Assembly (NCBI RefSeq): GCF_018413645.1
Contig: NZ_JAHCDA010000005.1
Span: 239,017-303,016 of the forward strand
Direction: 5' to 3'
Origin: Roseococcus pinisoli
Lineage (GTDB): Bacteria > Pseudomonadota > Alphaproteobacteria > Acetobacterales > Acetobacteraceae
DNA: 64,000 bases
In this document: in pieces, positions 1-8,488 of the stretch
How positions within the stretch are numbered: position 1 is the stretch's first letter
How the letters are laid out: every line of letters begins with the position of its first letter
Notes under the pieces: model-generated
The model's input: the letters and a program-made list of their open reading frames with translations, nothing else
Told to the model about the DNA's origin: nothing
Database searches by the model: none
Position numbers and translations under genes: made by a program

Positions 1-1
1 C

Positions 2-1249
2 GAGGCGCATCGCCGCTGGGGCAGCAAGCCCTGGGCCGAGCTCTTCGGGCCAGCCATCGAGACCGCGACCGAGGGCTGGCTGGTGCGCCCGCATGTCGCG
101 ACCATGTTCGCGCTCGACGAGGCCGCCTATGGCCGCCTGCCCTACCGCACCAAGCTCGGCTTCACCGAGGAGGGTCAGCGCCTCTACCTGCGCCCCGACG
201 GCTCGCCCAAGCGCGTCGGCGACAGCGTGCGCAACCCCGAGCTCGCCGCGACGCTGGCCACCCTGGCCCGCGAGGGCGCCGAGGATTTCTATACCGGCAG
301 CCTCGCGCGGCGGATCGTCGCGGACATGGAGGCGAAGGGCGGGCTGATCACCGCGGCCGACCTCGCGGGCATGGCGCCGGAGATCGGACCGCCGCTGACG
401 GTGGGCTATCGTGGCCGCACGATCGCCGTGCCCGCGCCGCCCGCCGGCGGCATCATGGTGGCCGAGATACTGCGCATCCTGGAGCATTTCGACCTGCCGG
501 CCCTCGGCCACAACAGCGCCGAATACCTGCGCGTGGTGGCGGAGGCGATGAAGGTCGCGGGACGGGACAAGGACCTCCATATCGGCGATCCGCGCTTCGT
601 GCCCCCGCCGCTGCAACGCCTGCTGTCGGACGCCTATGCGGCGGAACGCGCGGCCGCGATCCGCGCCGGCGAGAAGCACCACCTGCCGCGCACCGAGGCG
701 GATTCGAAACACACCACGACCATCTCCTGCGTGGATGCCGACGGCATGGTCGTCTCCATGACGCACACGCTGGGCGTGCCCTCCGGCGTGATCCCGCCGG
801 GGACGGGCTTCATGCTCAACGGGGCGATGAACTGGTGCGACCCGCGCCCCGGCCGCGCCGGCTCCATCGCGCCGGGCAAGCGGCGCTTCTCCTCCATGAC
901 GCCGGGCATCGTGCTCGAGGAGGGCAAGGCCGTCGCCACGCTGGGCGCGCCGGGCGGCGCCTGGATCCCGATCGCGGTGGCGCAGGTGCTGCTGAACCTG
1001 CTCGACTTCGGCATGGGCATGCAGGAGGCGGTGCAGGCGCCGCGCTTCAGCGCCACCAGCGACGCCATCGACATCGGCAACCGCATCCCCCGCGCCGTTC
1101 AGCGCGAGGTCGAGGCCATGGGCTACGAGGTGCGGCGCACCGCGGCCACCTTCCCCTTCGCGGGCGTGCACGGCATCACGATGTGGGACGGCCGCCTGGA
1201 GGGCGGCGCCGACCCGCAGCGCGACGGCCTGGCGGCCGGCGTGCCGTAA
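2..1249 (+). CDS. Gamma-glutamyltransferase family protein, 5' end outside window
   Basis: N-terminal-nucleophile hydrolase of the gamma-glutamyltranspeptidase family. The frame is open to the window edge, and residues upstream of the first in-window GTG (83) still look like the family (WGSKPWAELFGPA), so the true start lies outside. The self-cleavage site is KHTTTISCVD; the first Thr (codon 713-715) would become the nucleophile of the small subunit. PGTGFMLNGAMNW and the glycine-rich LGAPGGAW follow as in the small subunit. Family members cleave gamma-glutamyl bonds, for example in glutathione, and some act as acylases, so the substrate is open. The visible part covers the C-terminal two thirds and ends normally at TAA. 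A TetR gene converges on it 10 nt downstream. Confidence 0.85.
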   Translation, partial: EAHRRWGSKPWAELFGPAIETATEGWLVRPHVATMFALDEAAYGRLPYRTKLGFTEEGQRLYLRPDGSPKRVGDSVRNPELAATLATLAREGAEDFYTGSLARRIVADMEAKGGLITAADLAGMAPEIGPPLTVGYRGRTIAVPAPPAGGIMVAEILRILEHFDLPALGHNSAEYLRVVAEAMKVAGRDKDLHIGDPRFVPPPLQRLLSDAYAAERAAAIRAGEKHHLPRTEADSKHTTTISCVDADGMVVSMTHTLGVPSGVIPPGTGFMLNGAMNWCDPRPGRAGSIAPGKRRFSSMTPGIVLEEGKAVATLGAPGGAWIPIAVAQVLLNLLDFGMGMQEAVQAPRFSATSDAIDIGNRIPRAVQREVEAMGYEVRRTAATFPFAGVHGITMWDGRLEGGADPQRDGLAAGVP

Positions 1250-1259
1250 GCCGCACGGC

Positions 1260-1961
1260 TCAGTCCTGCGCCACGGCCTCCTTCGGCGCTGGTCGCTGCG
1301 CTGCGCCGATGCCGTTCACGATCATGTTACAGAACTGATCGCCCACCTGGGCGGCGGTCAGCGGGCCATCGGGGTCGAACCACCGCGCCATCCAGTTGAT
1401 GGTGCTGAGCACGAAGCGGCCCGCCAGCCGCACATCGTCCACGCGGATCTCGCCGCGATCGACCCCTGCCTGCAGGATGTCGCGCAGCAGCTGCTCGTAC
1501 TTGTCGCGCCAGGCGATGCGCTCCTTGCGCGCGCGAACCTTCGGGTCGCTCCAGAAGGCGGTCGAGGAGGCGATCCAGGCCCAGCGGAACTTCTCGAAGA
1601 AATTCGCGGATTCGACGAGGAAGACGCGCAGGCGAACCAGCGGCGGGGCCGTTGGGTCGTCGTATTTCTGCACATGCAGGAAGATGGATTTCGTCGTTCC
1701 CATCGCCAGCGGGCGCAGGATGGAATCCTTCCCCGGGAAGTAATGGTAGAGCGTGGCCTTGGAGATCCCGCACTCGGCCGCGATGTCGCGCATCGACACG
1801 CCGTCAAATCCCCGATGGGCGAAGAGACGACACGCGACCTGAAAGATCTGCACGATCCTGCCCTGAAGCGGATTGCCGGCGTCGTCGAGTTCCAGAATTT
1901 CAGCGAGATCGTCCATGCTTCGCGATGACATGCCGCCGAGCCGATCCGCAAGCCTCTCCAT
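1260..1961 (-). CDS. TetR/AcrR family transcriptional regulator
   Basis: One-component repressor of 233 aa. The N-terminal helix-turn-helix reads MRDIAAECGISKATLYHYF, a standard TetR recognition helix, and is followed by a variable C-terminal ligand domain. The start is uncertain: ATG at 1961 has no clear ribosome site, and in-frame ATGs at 1931 and 1916 are possible. It lies convergent to the gamma-glutamyltransferase gene and divergent from the DUF72 gene at 2291. A TetR-type inverted repeat sits in the shared upstream region (2126-2137), consistent with autoregulation. Ligand unknown. Confidence 0.85.
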   Translation of the reverse strand: MERLADRLGGMSSRSMDDLAEILELDDAGNPLQGRIVQIFQVACRLFAHRGFDGVSMRDIAAECGISKATLYHYFPGKDSILRPLAMGTTKSIFLHVQKYDDPTAPPLVRLRVFLVESANFFEKFRWAWIASSTAFWSDPKVRARKERIAWRDKYEQLLRDILQAGVDRGEIRVDDVRLAGRFVLSTINWMARWFDPDGPLTAAQVGDQFCNMIVNGIGAAQRPAPKEAVAQD

Positions 1962-2125
1962 GCCGCTTCAGCCGGCCGACAGGCGGGATATTGCAGCGCG
2001 GCGTGACAGATCGCCGCCTGGCGGCCAGAAAGGGGCGGCAGCCAGGCGGCAGCCGGCGGACTTCGTCATGGCAGCTTTCTCCCCTGGCCCTCGCCCGCGA
2101 GGACGGAGGCCCATCCGCCGATACT

Positions 2126-2137
2126 GACCGGACGGTC
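2126..2137. promoter_or_regulatory. Probable TetR operator in the 1962-2290 intergenic region
   Basis: Inverted repeat GACCG-GA-CGGTC, continued on the right by GGTCGG, resembling the ACCGACCGGTCGGT-like operators of many TetR repressors. It lies between the divergent TetR gene and the DUF72 gene. I see no other gene in this 329-bp interval. A GGAGGA ribosome site at 2281-2286 fixes the start of the next gene. Confidence 0.55.
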
Positions 2138-2290
2138 GGTCGGCTTTCGTTGCGAGCATATGGCGCATGGCCGCCCCCCGCAATCGGGCCGTCGCTTCAC
2201 GATCGGCCGTGCATGAAATCCTCCCGCACGGCGCCCCGCGCGTTAACATGCGGCGCGCCGCTTCACGACCGGGGCGGGCAGGAGGAATGC

Positions 2291-3088
2291 ATGGCGACGG
2301 GCAGGATCTACATCGGCATCGGCGGCTGGACCTTCGAGCCCTGGCGCGGCGTCTTCTACCCGCAGGGCCTGGCCCAGAAGCGCGAGCTGGAATACGCCGC
2401 CGGCAAGCTCACCTCCATCGAGATCAACGGCACCTATTACGGCTCCCAGAAACCCGCGAGCTTCCGCAAATGGCATGACGAGACGCCCGAGGGCTTCGTC
2501 TTCTCCCTCAAGGGCCCACGCTTCACCACCAACCGCCGCGTCCTCGCCGAAGCGGGCGAGTCCGTCGCGCGCTTCCTCGACAGCGGGTTGCTCGAGCTGA
2601 AGGGCAAGCTAGGTCCCATCAACTGGCAGATGGCACCGACGAAGGCCTTCGATCCCCAGGATTTCGAGGCCTTCCTCAAGCTCCTCCCGCACCGCCACGA
2701 AGGCCATGCGCTCCGCCACGCCGTCGAGGTCCGGCATCCGAGCTTCCAGTCGCCCGACTTCGTCGCGATGATGCGCGAGCACGGCATCGCCATCGTCACG
2801 GCCGGCGATTCCGAATTCCCGCAGATTGCCGACGTGACCGCCGACTTCGCCTATGCCCGGATCATGGGCACGGCGGAGGACGAGGCGCTCGGCTACCCCA
2901 GGGCCGCGCTGCGGAAATGGGTCGCGCGCGCGAAGGACTGGGCGGCGGGCAAGGCGCCCGGGGACCTCGAGAGCTTCGGAAAGCACAAGCCTGACGGCAA
3001 GCCGCGCGACGTCTTCCTCTACGTCATCAGCGGCCACAAGGCGCATAATCCGGCGGCCGCGATGGCGATGCTGGAGGAGCTGGCATGA
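2291..3088 (+). CDS. DUF72 domain-containing protein
   Basis: Protein of 265 aa from ATG 2291, 4 nt after GGAGGA (2281-2286); the open frame extends much further upstream but without homology. It opens with the typical DUF72 segment IGIGGWTFEPWRGVFYP, followed by EINGTYYGSQKPASFRKW and FVFSLKGPRFTTN, and it ends in a TIM-barrel-like region (FLYVISGHKAHNPAAAM). DUF72 proteins (YecE type) have a TIM-barrel fold and no firmly assigned reaction. Full length for the family. The divergent TetR gene may control it. Confidence 0.88.
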   Translation: MATGRIYIGIGGWTFEPWRGVFYPQGLAQKRELEYAAGKLTSIEINGTYYGSQKPASFRKWHDETPEGFVFSLKGPRFTTNRRVLAEAGESVARFLDSGLLELKGKLGPINWQMAPTKAFDPQDFEAFLKLLPHRHEGHALRHAVEVRHPSFQSPDFVAMMREHGIAIVTAGDSEFPQIADVTADFAYARIMGTAEDEALGYPRAALRKWVARAKDWAAGKAPGDLESFGKHKPDGKPRDVFLYVISGHKAHNPAAAMAMLEELA

Positions 3089-3185
3089 GCGCCGGCGCCG
3101 GCCACGACGAAGGCTGTTTCGCCATCTTGGTATACGGACCGTTCGCCCCTAACCTCCCGGCAAGCAACCCTGCCGAGGAAACACC

Positions 3186-4049
3186 ATGACCGCTCCCGAA
3201 CGTATGCGCGCGCTGCTCGCGCGGCCGGATTTCGTCACCATGCCCGCCGTGTGGGACGGGATCAGCGCCAAGCTGGCGGCGGAAGCGGGCTTCCAGACGG
3301 CCTTCCTCTCCGGCTCCTGCGTGGCGGCCAGCCGGCTCGGCGGCCCCGACCTCGACCTCATCTCCTTCGGCGAGATGTTCGACAGCTTCAACATGGTGCG
3401 CGGCGCCGCGCCGGACACGCTGGTCCTGGCCGATGGCGACCACGGCTACGGCAATGCGATGAACGTGCAGCGCACCGTGCGCGCCTATGGCCGCGCCGGC
3501 GCCGCCGCCATCCTCATCGAGGACAAGATCACCCCCCGTGCCCTCACGGCCGCCGGCAAGCCCTGCCTGCCGCGCGAGGAAGCGCGCATGAAGGTCCGCG
3601 CCGCCATCCAGGCCGCCAAGGAATCCGGCATCCTCGTCATGGCGCGCACCGATTGCCGCCCGACGCAGGGCATCGAGGAGGCGGTGGCCCGCATCGAGAT
3701 CTTCGTCGAGGAAGGTGCCGACATCCTCTTCCTCGACAGCCCGGCCGATGACGGTGAGTTCCGCCGCGCCGTCGCCGCCGCCAAGGGCCGGCCGTCCTTC
3801 GCCGTGCTCTCCCCGGGACCGGGCCGCGCCATTCCGAACCGCGAGCAGGCGATCGATATCGGCCTCAAGATCGGCACCTACCCGACGGCGATGCTCTCGC
3901 CCGCCATCGCGGGGCTGAAGGCCGGCCTCGCCGCCCTCGCCGCGGGCGGGGCGGAAGCCGCCTCCGCCCTGCCGGGGCCGGAACTGCGCGACACCCTCGG
4001 CTACGGCGACTACGACGTTCAGGCCCAGCCCTTCCACGCGAAGGGCTGA
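3186..4049 (+). CDS. Isocitrate lyase/PEP mutase superfamily protein
   Basis: A 287-aa TIM-barrel enzyme of the ICL/PEPM superfamily, which makes or breaks C-C or C-P bonds of 2-oxo or phospho acids using Mg2+. Family marks are MPAVWDGISAKLAAEAGF, the metal-binding loop VLADGDHGYGN, ILIEDK and MARTDC. The segment that carries the catalytic KRCGH loop in isocitrate and methylisocitrate lyases reads TPRALTAAGKPCLPREEA here, so Cys and His are missing at that place and a plain lyase reaction is doubtful. It could be an oxaloacetate-decarboxylase-like or another carboxylic-acid enzyme. GAGGA precedes the ATG. A Bug binding protein follows 66 nt downstream, suggesting a shared carboxylate substrate. 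Confidence 0.85.
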   Translation: MTAPERMRALLARPDFVTMPAVWDGISAKLAAEAGFQTAFLSGSCVAASRLGGPDLDLISFGEMFDSFNMVRGAAPDTLVLADGDHGYGNAMNVQRTVRAYGRAGAAAILIEDKITPRALTAAGKPCLPREEARMKVRAAIQAAKESGILVMARTDCRPTQGIEEAVARIEIFVEEGADILFLDSPADDGEFRRAVAAAKGRPSFAVLSPGPGRAIPNREQAIDIGLKIGTYPTAMLSPAIAGLKAGLAALAAGGAEAASALPGPELRDTLGYGDYDVQAQPFHAKG

Positions 4050-4115
4050 GCCAGGCTTCAGGACCGGAGGCGGAGCCAATCCGCCCCGGGCGAAGCCCAG
4101 GGGAGGAAGTAAGCG

Positions 4116-5069
4116 ATGCAGACCAGGCGTCACCTCCTGGGCGCGGGGGCCGGCCTTGCCGGCGCCTCCGCGCTGCCCGTCCGAAACGCCGGGGCCGCCG
4201 ACTGGCCCGGGCGTCCGGTCACCCTCCTGGTGCCCTGGGCGCCCGGCGGCGGCACGGATGCCGTGGGCCGGGCGCTCGCACGGGGCCTCTCGGCCCGGCT
4301 CGGCGTTCCCGTCCCTGTGCTCAACCGCGCGGGAGGCAACGGCACGATCGGCCACATGGCGATCCGCGACGCGGCACCCGACGGCCACACGATCGGCTTC
4401 GTCGTGCCCCAGCTCATCACCGCGCCGCTGCTGGGCCCGGTCCCGGTCACCTGGCGGGAGCTGCAGCCCCTCGCCCTCCTCAATGCGGATCCGGCGGCCA
4501 TCACGGTCGGCGCGGCGAAGCCCTGGCGAACCCTTGCCGAGTTCGTCGAGGAGGCGCGCCGCCAGCCCCGCACGCTGCGGGTCGGCAATAGCGGCCAGGG
4601 CGGCGCCTGGCACATGGCCGCGCTGGAGCTCGAGAAGAAGGCCGGGATCGAGCTGATCCACGTGCCCTATGCCAGCGCCGGCCCCGCGCTGCAGGACCTG
4701 GTCGGCGGCCATATCGACGCCGTGGCCTTCAGCGCAGCCGAGGCACGGGCCCCGGTCTCGGGCGGCCAAGCCCGGATGATCGCCGTGGCGGCGCCCGAGC
4801 GCCTGCGGGCCTATCCCGAGGTGGCGACGGCCCGCGAGCAGGGCTTCGACCTGGACGTCAGCACCTGGCGCGGCCTCGCCACCGCGAAGGGAACGCCGGC
4901 GGCGATCCTCGCGCGCCTGGAAGATGCCGTCCGCCAGTCGCTGGAAGACGAGGCCTTCCAGGGCTTCATGACCCAGCAGGGCTTCGGCGTCCGCTTCATG
5001 CAGGCCGCGGCCTTCGAGACCTTCCTGGCCGAGCAGGACGCCAAGTACCACGCCTATTTCGGCGGCTGA
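4116..5069 (+). CDS. Bug/TctC-family substrate-binding protein
   Basis: Periplasmic solute-binding protein of the Bug (tripartite tricarboxylate transporter receptor) family, 317 aa. The N-terminus is a Tat-like or Sec signal (MQTRRHLLGAGAGLAGASAL) with cleavage near NAGAADWP. Family motifs are WPGRPVTLLVPWAPGGGTDA, NRAGGNGTIG and LRVGNSGQGG. These proteins bind small carboxylates for TctAB-type secondary transporters. No membrane component is adjacent, so it either uses a distant TctAB pair or acts only as a sensor. It follows the ICL/PEPM-type enzyme on the same strand. Confidence 0.9.
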   Translation: MQTRRHLLGAGAGLAGASALPVRNAGAADWPGRPVTLLVPWAPGGGTDAVGRALARGLSARLGVPVPVLNRAGGNGTIGHMAIRDAAPDGHTIGFVVPQLITAPLLGPVPVTWRELQPLALLNADPAAITVGAAKPWRTLAEFVEEARRQPRTLRVGNSGQGGAWHMAALELEKKAGIELIHVPYASAGPALQDLVGGHIDAVAFSAAEARAPVSGGQARMIAVAAPERLRAYPEVATAREQGFDLDVSTWRGLATAKGTPAAILARLEDAVRQSLEDEAFQGFMTQQGFGVRFMQAAAFETFLAEQDAKYHAYFGG

Positions 5070-5091
5070 GCTCCACCCGCCGCGGGCGCGC

Positions 5092-6105
5092 TCAGTGCGG
5101 CCGCTGCATGATCGCCGAGAGCTTGGCGCCCAGGGACGGAAAGGCGGCCTCGGCCCGCGGCAGGGACAGGTTCTCGAGCGCCATGGCGCGCAGATCCGTG
5201 GGTGACAGGCCGAATTCCCGCTTGAAAGACCGGCTGAACTGCGACGGATCGTCGAAGCCCACGCTGGCCGCGACGGCGCCGATGGAGGCGGTGTTCGAGA
5301 TATCGCCCAGCAGCTCGCGGCAGCGGAGCAGCCGCTGGCGCTGGATGTAGCGCCCCACCCCGCCTTCGGATTGCAGCAGGCGGTAGAGCTCCGAGCGCGA
5401 CACGCCGACGAGCGCGCAGAGCCTGGCGGCGCCCAGGTCGGGCGAGTCCAGATGCTGGCGAATGGCGCGGCGGATCCGGTCGAGGCGCGTCGCGCCGATC
5501 AGCCCGGACGCCTCCGCCAGGCGGTCCTTCGAAGGCACGACGCAGGCGCCGACCATGGCGCGCACCGCCGCCGTCACATGCGGCAGGTCACTGGGCTGCG
5601 CCTCGGCGAGGCTGCGCATGACGCCCCGCAGGAAATCCCGCAGCAGCCGGCCCAGCCCGGTCTCGAGGCCGAGCCAGCAGGCCGCGTCGAGCTGCCCGGC
5701 CAGATCGGCGAAGGTGTCCCGCGGGAGGTAGAACTGCAGCCTCTCATCCGCCGCGCGCTCGCTCGCGAAGGACTGCGCCATGGAGACGAGGAACGGCGTC
5801 TGCGCGGGGATGAGCACGGAGGAGGCCGCGGTGCTGATCCCGGTCGGCTGCTGCCCCACGGTGAGCACCCAGTGATCGATCGGATTGCGGTGCACCAGCG
5901 TGCTCGTGCGGGTGTTCCGGACGGCGGGCGCCCCGACCTGCGCGACGGCCAGCCCGTCCAGCGGCCAGTAGCGGCTCTCGGACAGGAAGCCCTCGGCCGG
6001 ATCGTTCGGATTGGTGATCTCGAAGGCCGAGGAGAACCAGCTGCGGCAGGCGTCGAATTGCTGGGCGACGGGGATGTCTCGGTTGGAAATGATCTCGGGG
6101 ATCAT
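5092..6105 (-). CDS. AraC family transcriptional regulator
   Basis: A 337-aa regulator. The N-terminal 200 residues resemble the AraC-binding-like domain (FWSSAF-type start, WPLDGLAVAQV). The C-terminal AraC/XylS double helix-turn-helix spans about residues 215-315, with LCALVGVSRSELYRLLQ and the signature VGFDDPSQFSRSFKREFG. Such proteins usually activate a neighbouring operon in response to a small ligand. It is transcribed divergently from the TauD-like dioxygenase gene across an AT-rich region carrying two palindromes (6244-6284), its probable target. Confidence 0.9.
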   Translation of the reverse strand: MIPEIISNRDIPVAQQFDACRSWFSSAFEITNPNDPAEGFLSESRYWPLDGLAVAQVGAPAVRNTRTSTLVHRNPIDHWVLTVGQQPTGISTAASSVLIPAQTPFLVSMAQSFASERAADERLQFYLPRDTFADLAGQLDAACWLGLETGLGRLLRDFLRGVMRSLAEAQPSDLPHVTAAVRAMVGACVVPSKDRLAEASGLIGATRLDRIRRAIRQHLDSPDLGAARLCALVGVSRSELYRLLQSEGGVGRYIQRQRLLRCRELLGDISNTASIGAVAASVGFDDPSQFSRSFKREFGLSPTDLRAMALENLSLPRAEAAFPSLGAKLSAIMQRPH

Positions 6106-6243
6106 GGGAATACTCTTTGCCTCGGCAGGCGATCCGGAAACCGCCCATCATTCCCAAACTAGGCATCTTTCACCGCAACGACAACGATATTGCCGTGACG
6201 GCCAGTTCCGATGGGCCGCCGACGGCACCACCGCCCCTCAATA

Positions 6244-6284
6244 ACGATAAATTATCGTGTATTGACATTATTGTCTTCAATACA
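6244..6284. promoter_or_regulatory. Two interlocked palindromes in the AraC/dioxygenase divergent promoter
   Basis: Within an AT-rich island, ACGATAA-A-TTATCGT (6244-6258) abuts TGTATTGA...TCAATACA (6258-6265/6277-6284). Both have perfect arms. A -35-like TTGACA lies at 6262-6267, inside the second palindrome. The -10 about 17 nt further (around 6285) is weak, as expected for an activator-dependent promoter. The rest of 6106-6363 shows no gene. Confidence 0.6.
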
Positions 6285-6363
6285 TAGTGAATTGAGGTTG
6301 AATGCCCTGCCGGCCGCCCTGTGGATGCCGTGCCCGTGCCGGCACATCGAAAGGATTGCCCAG

Positions 6364-7287
6364 ATGAGTGCCCATACACTGACCGCCGAAGCCCCACGGC
6401 CCGCCCCGCTCGTCGACCCCCTGCGCGTGCTCGACGTCGCGCCCTGGCGGAAAGGGGCGGAACAGGTCGGCGACGTGCGGCTCATCCCCCACAGCCCGGT
6501 CCTCGGCGCCCGGGTGGAGGGCTTCCGCGTCGCGCATCTGGCCGATGCCGCGGTGCGCCAGTTCCTCTACGACCAACTGCTGAACCGCGGCTTCCTGGTC
6601 TTCGCGCCGGGCAGCTTCGCGGCCGCCGACTTCGTCGAGGTCGTGAAGCTCTTCGGGAGCCCGCAGTATCTAGGCACGCCCCATACGCCGAAGTCGCAGG
6701 TGAACCGGGCGATGAACACCATCGATTCCCGCACCAAGAAGACCCGCGCCAACTACATCTGGCACATCGACCAGGCCTTCCAGCCCGAGCCCACGCGCTT
6801 CACCGCCCTCTACGGCGAGGTGGTGCCCGAGGCCGGCGGCGACACCATCTTCGCCAATGCCGCCGCGGCCTACGACCTGCTGGACCCGCTGCTGGCGACC
6901 TATCTGGAGACCCTGACGGCCATCCAGTCCTTCGACGCGCAGGGCTTCCTCACCTACGCCTACGGCCATGACGCCGAGCTGCTGGCCCGCCAGCGCGCCG
7001 CCAACCCGCCGATCGAGACGCCGGTGATCAAGACCCATCCTGAGACGGGCCGGAAGCAGATCTTCGTGAGCGAGCTCTACACCACGCGCATCGTCGGCGT
7101 GTCGCCGATCGCGAGCCAGGCCCTGCTCAGCCTGCTCTTCGACGTCATCAAGTCGCCGGAGATCCAGACGCGCTTCCGCTGGGAAGAGGGCGCGGCGGTG
7201 ATCTGGGACAACCGCCTCGTGCAGCACCGCGGCGTCGGCGACTTCGGCACGCAGCACCGCCTGCTGCACCGCGCCGTCGTCGCCTGA
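6364..7287 (+). CDS. TauD/TfdA family Fe(II)/2-oxoglutarate dioxygenase
   Basis: A 307-aa dioxygenase; ATG 6364 was chosen over the longer frame because homology begins soon after (VRLIPHSPVLGARVEGF). The iron facial triad is visible: HxD in IWHIDQAFQPEPTRF and the distal His in IWDNRLVQHRGVGDF. An Arg for 2-oxoglutarate follows in HRLLHRAV. TauD-family enzymes oxidatively cleave taurine, alkylsulfates or phenoxyacetates to release sulfite, sulfate or alcohols. A rhodanese and a MetNIQ importer next door favour organosulfur use, but that is inference. It is preceded by the double palindrome and divergent AraC gene and followed by a convergent hairpin. Confidence 0.88.
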   Translation: MSAHTLTAEAPRPAPLVDPLRVLDVAPWRKGAEQVGDVRLIPHSPVLGARVEGFRVAHLADAAVRQFLYDQLLNRGFLVFAPGSFAAADFVEVVKLFGSPQYLGTPHTPKSQVNRAMNTIDSRTKKTRANYIWHIDQAFQPEPTRFTALYGEVVPEAGGDTIFANAAAAYDLLDPLLATYLETLTAIQSFDAQGFLTYAYGHDAELLARQRAANPPIETPVIKTHPETGRKQIFVSELYTTRIVGVSPIASQALLSLLFDVIKSPEIQTRFRWEEGAAVIWDNRLVQHRGVGDFGTQHRLLHRAVVA

Positions 7288-7298
7288 CGAGAGCGAGC

Positions 7299-7326
7299 GG
7301 GAGGAAAGCTGCACCGCCTTCCTCCC
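7299..7326. terminator. Hairpin between convergent genes
   Basis: GGGAGGAA (7299-7306) pairs with TTCCTCCC (7319-7326) across a 12-nt loop, in the 48-bp gap between the convergent dioxygenase and rhodanese genes. No long T-run follows on either strand, so the role as a bidirectional terminator is likely but unproven. Confidence 0.45.
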
Positions 7327-7335
7327 AAAGCGCCT

Positions 7336-8160
7336 TCAGGCCTCCACGGGCCGGGACGGATCGGCCGTCCACTCCGACCAGGAGCCCGGGTAGAGCGCCG
7401 TTTCCGTTCCCAGCTCCGACAAGGCCGCCAGCAGGAAGGTCGAGGCGACGCCGCCGCCGCAATAGGCCGCGACGGGCCGGCTCAGATCGACGCCGCTCTC
7501 GGCCAGGATCGCCCGCAGCCGCTCCGGCGGCAGCAGGGCGCCCTCCGCATCCAGCAGCGCGGAAGCGGGGAGGCTGCGGGCGCCGGGGATGTGCTTCTTG
7601 CCCTCGCCGGAGAAATCCAGCCGCGGCCGCGCATCGATCAGCGTGCCCTGCACCACGAAATCCAGGACCTCGCCGGCCTCGAGATGCGGGAGGCCGCCCG
7701 CGCGCAGGGTGATGTTCCCCGGCGCGGCCGCGGCCGCCTCGCCCTCTTCCAGGGCGAAACCGGCCCGCTTCCAGGCGGCCAGCCCGCCCTCCAGGATACG
7801 GACATTCGGCAGCCCGGCCCAGCGCAGGACCCACCAGGCGCGGCCGGCCGGGCCGCCCGTGGTGTCGTCATAAACCACGACCTCGCTCTCCGCCGTGAGG
7901 CCCCAGGCGCGCGCGGCCTCCTGCAGGCGTTCCAGATCCGGCAGGGGATTGGCCCCGCGCCCCTTGAGGCTCGTATCGGCGAGCTGCTCGGGCAGGCTCA
8001 CGAAATGCGCGCCGGGGAGATGACCCTGCAGGTAGCGCGCCGGCTGCGCGCCCCGACCCGGATCGAAGCGGATGTCGAGCAGGACGGGGCGGGCCCCACC
8101 CCGCAAGGCCTCGGCGAGGGCGGCGGCGGTGATGAAGTTGCGGCGGGGCGGTGCGGACAT
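7336..8160 (-). CDS. Sulfurtransferase with two rhodanese domains
   Basis: A two-domain rhodanese of about 274 aa (thiosulfate or 3-mercaptopyruvate sulfurtransferase type). The inactive N-terminal domain contains VLLDIRFDP, YLQGHLPGAHFVSL and VVVYDDTTG. The C-terminal domain has VDLSRPVAAYCGGGVAST, with the persulfide-forming Cys in CGGGVA, and ends near GSWSEW. ATG 8160 is preferred because AGGA sits 8 nt upstream; an in-frame ATG at 8184 is also possible. It transfers sulfane sulfur to thiophilic acceptors. Its position between a TauD-like dioxygenase and a methionine-type importer supports a sulfur-assimilation role. Confidence 0.88.
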   Translation of the reverse strand: MSAPPRRNFITAAALAEALRGGARPVLLDIRFDPGRGAQPARYLQGHLPGAHFVSLPEQLADTSLKGRGANPLPDLERLQEAARAWGLTAESEVVVYDDTTGGPAGRAWWVLRWAGLPNVRILEGGLAAWKRAGFALEEGEAAAAAPGNITLRAGGLPHLEAGEVLDFVVQGTLIDARPRLDFSGEGKKHIPGARSLPASALLDAEGALLPPERLRAILAESGVDLSRPVAAYCGGGVASTFLLAALSELGTETALYPGSWSEWTADPSRPVEA

Positions 8161-8238
8161 GGCTTGATCCTGTTGGGAGACCATCGGTCTCGCTCGATGA
8201 GGAGACCTTTCTACACATCACAAGGATTGAAAAACCAG

Positions 8239-8266
8239 TTGCACTGTTAATTTTTGTTGTTATTCC
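8239..8266 (+). promoter_or_regulatory. Possible promoter for the MetQNI operon
   Basis: AT-rich stretch with TTGCAC (8239-8244), a 16-nt spacer and TATTCC (8261-8266), upstream of the binding-protein gene. The interval 8161-8488 otherwise shows no gene. A 29-codon frame at 8275-8364 has no ribosome site and I do not call it. I found no recognisable SAM riboswitch. Confidence 0.3.
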
Positions 8267-8488
8267 TATTCACCATGACCTTCCGCCTCCAGGCCCAGAA
8301 CGCCGAGAGCCTGACGCCGCCGCACCGGCCGGTGCAGGCGCGATGTCGGGCGCTTGCCGCCTAGCGCCGCGCGCCCTCCCCGCGGGGCAACGAGTGCCCG
8401 GAACCGCCCATACCCTATCCCTTCGTGATCCCTTCGTGCGCTGCCCGCCGGCCGTGCGCCCCCTGAACCACGCCTCCAGGAGTTCGCC

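Noticed and set aside
3027..5051. Long minus-strand frame of 674 codons
   Set aside because: It is antisense to the ICL/PEPM and Bug genes and has the Gly/Ala/Arg/His-rich composition of G+C-rich shadow frames.
8275..8364. 29-codon frame upstream of metQ as a leader peptide
   Set aside because: No ribosome site before its ATG, no stop/start coupling to metQ and ordinary composition.
8300..8488. SAM riboswitch before the MetQNI operon
   Set aside because: The expected pseudoknot segments of SAM-II could not be found by eye.
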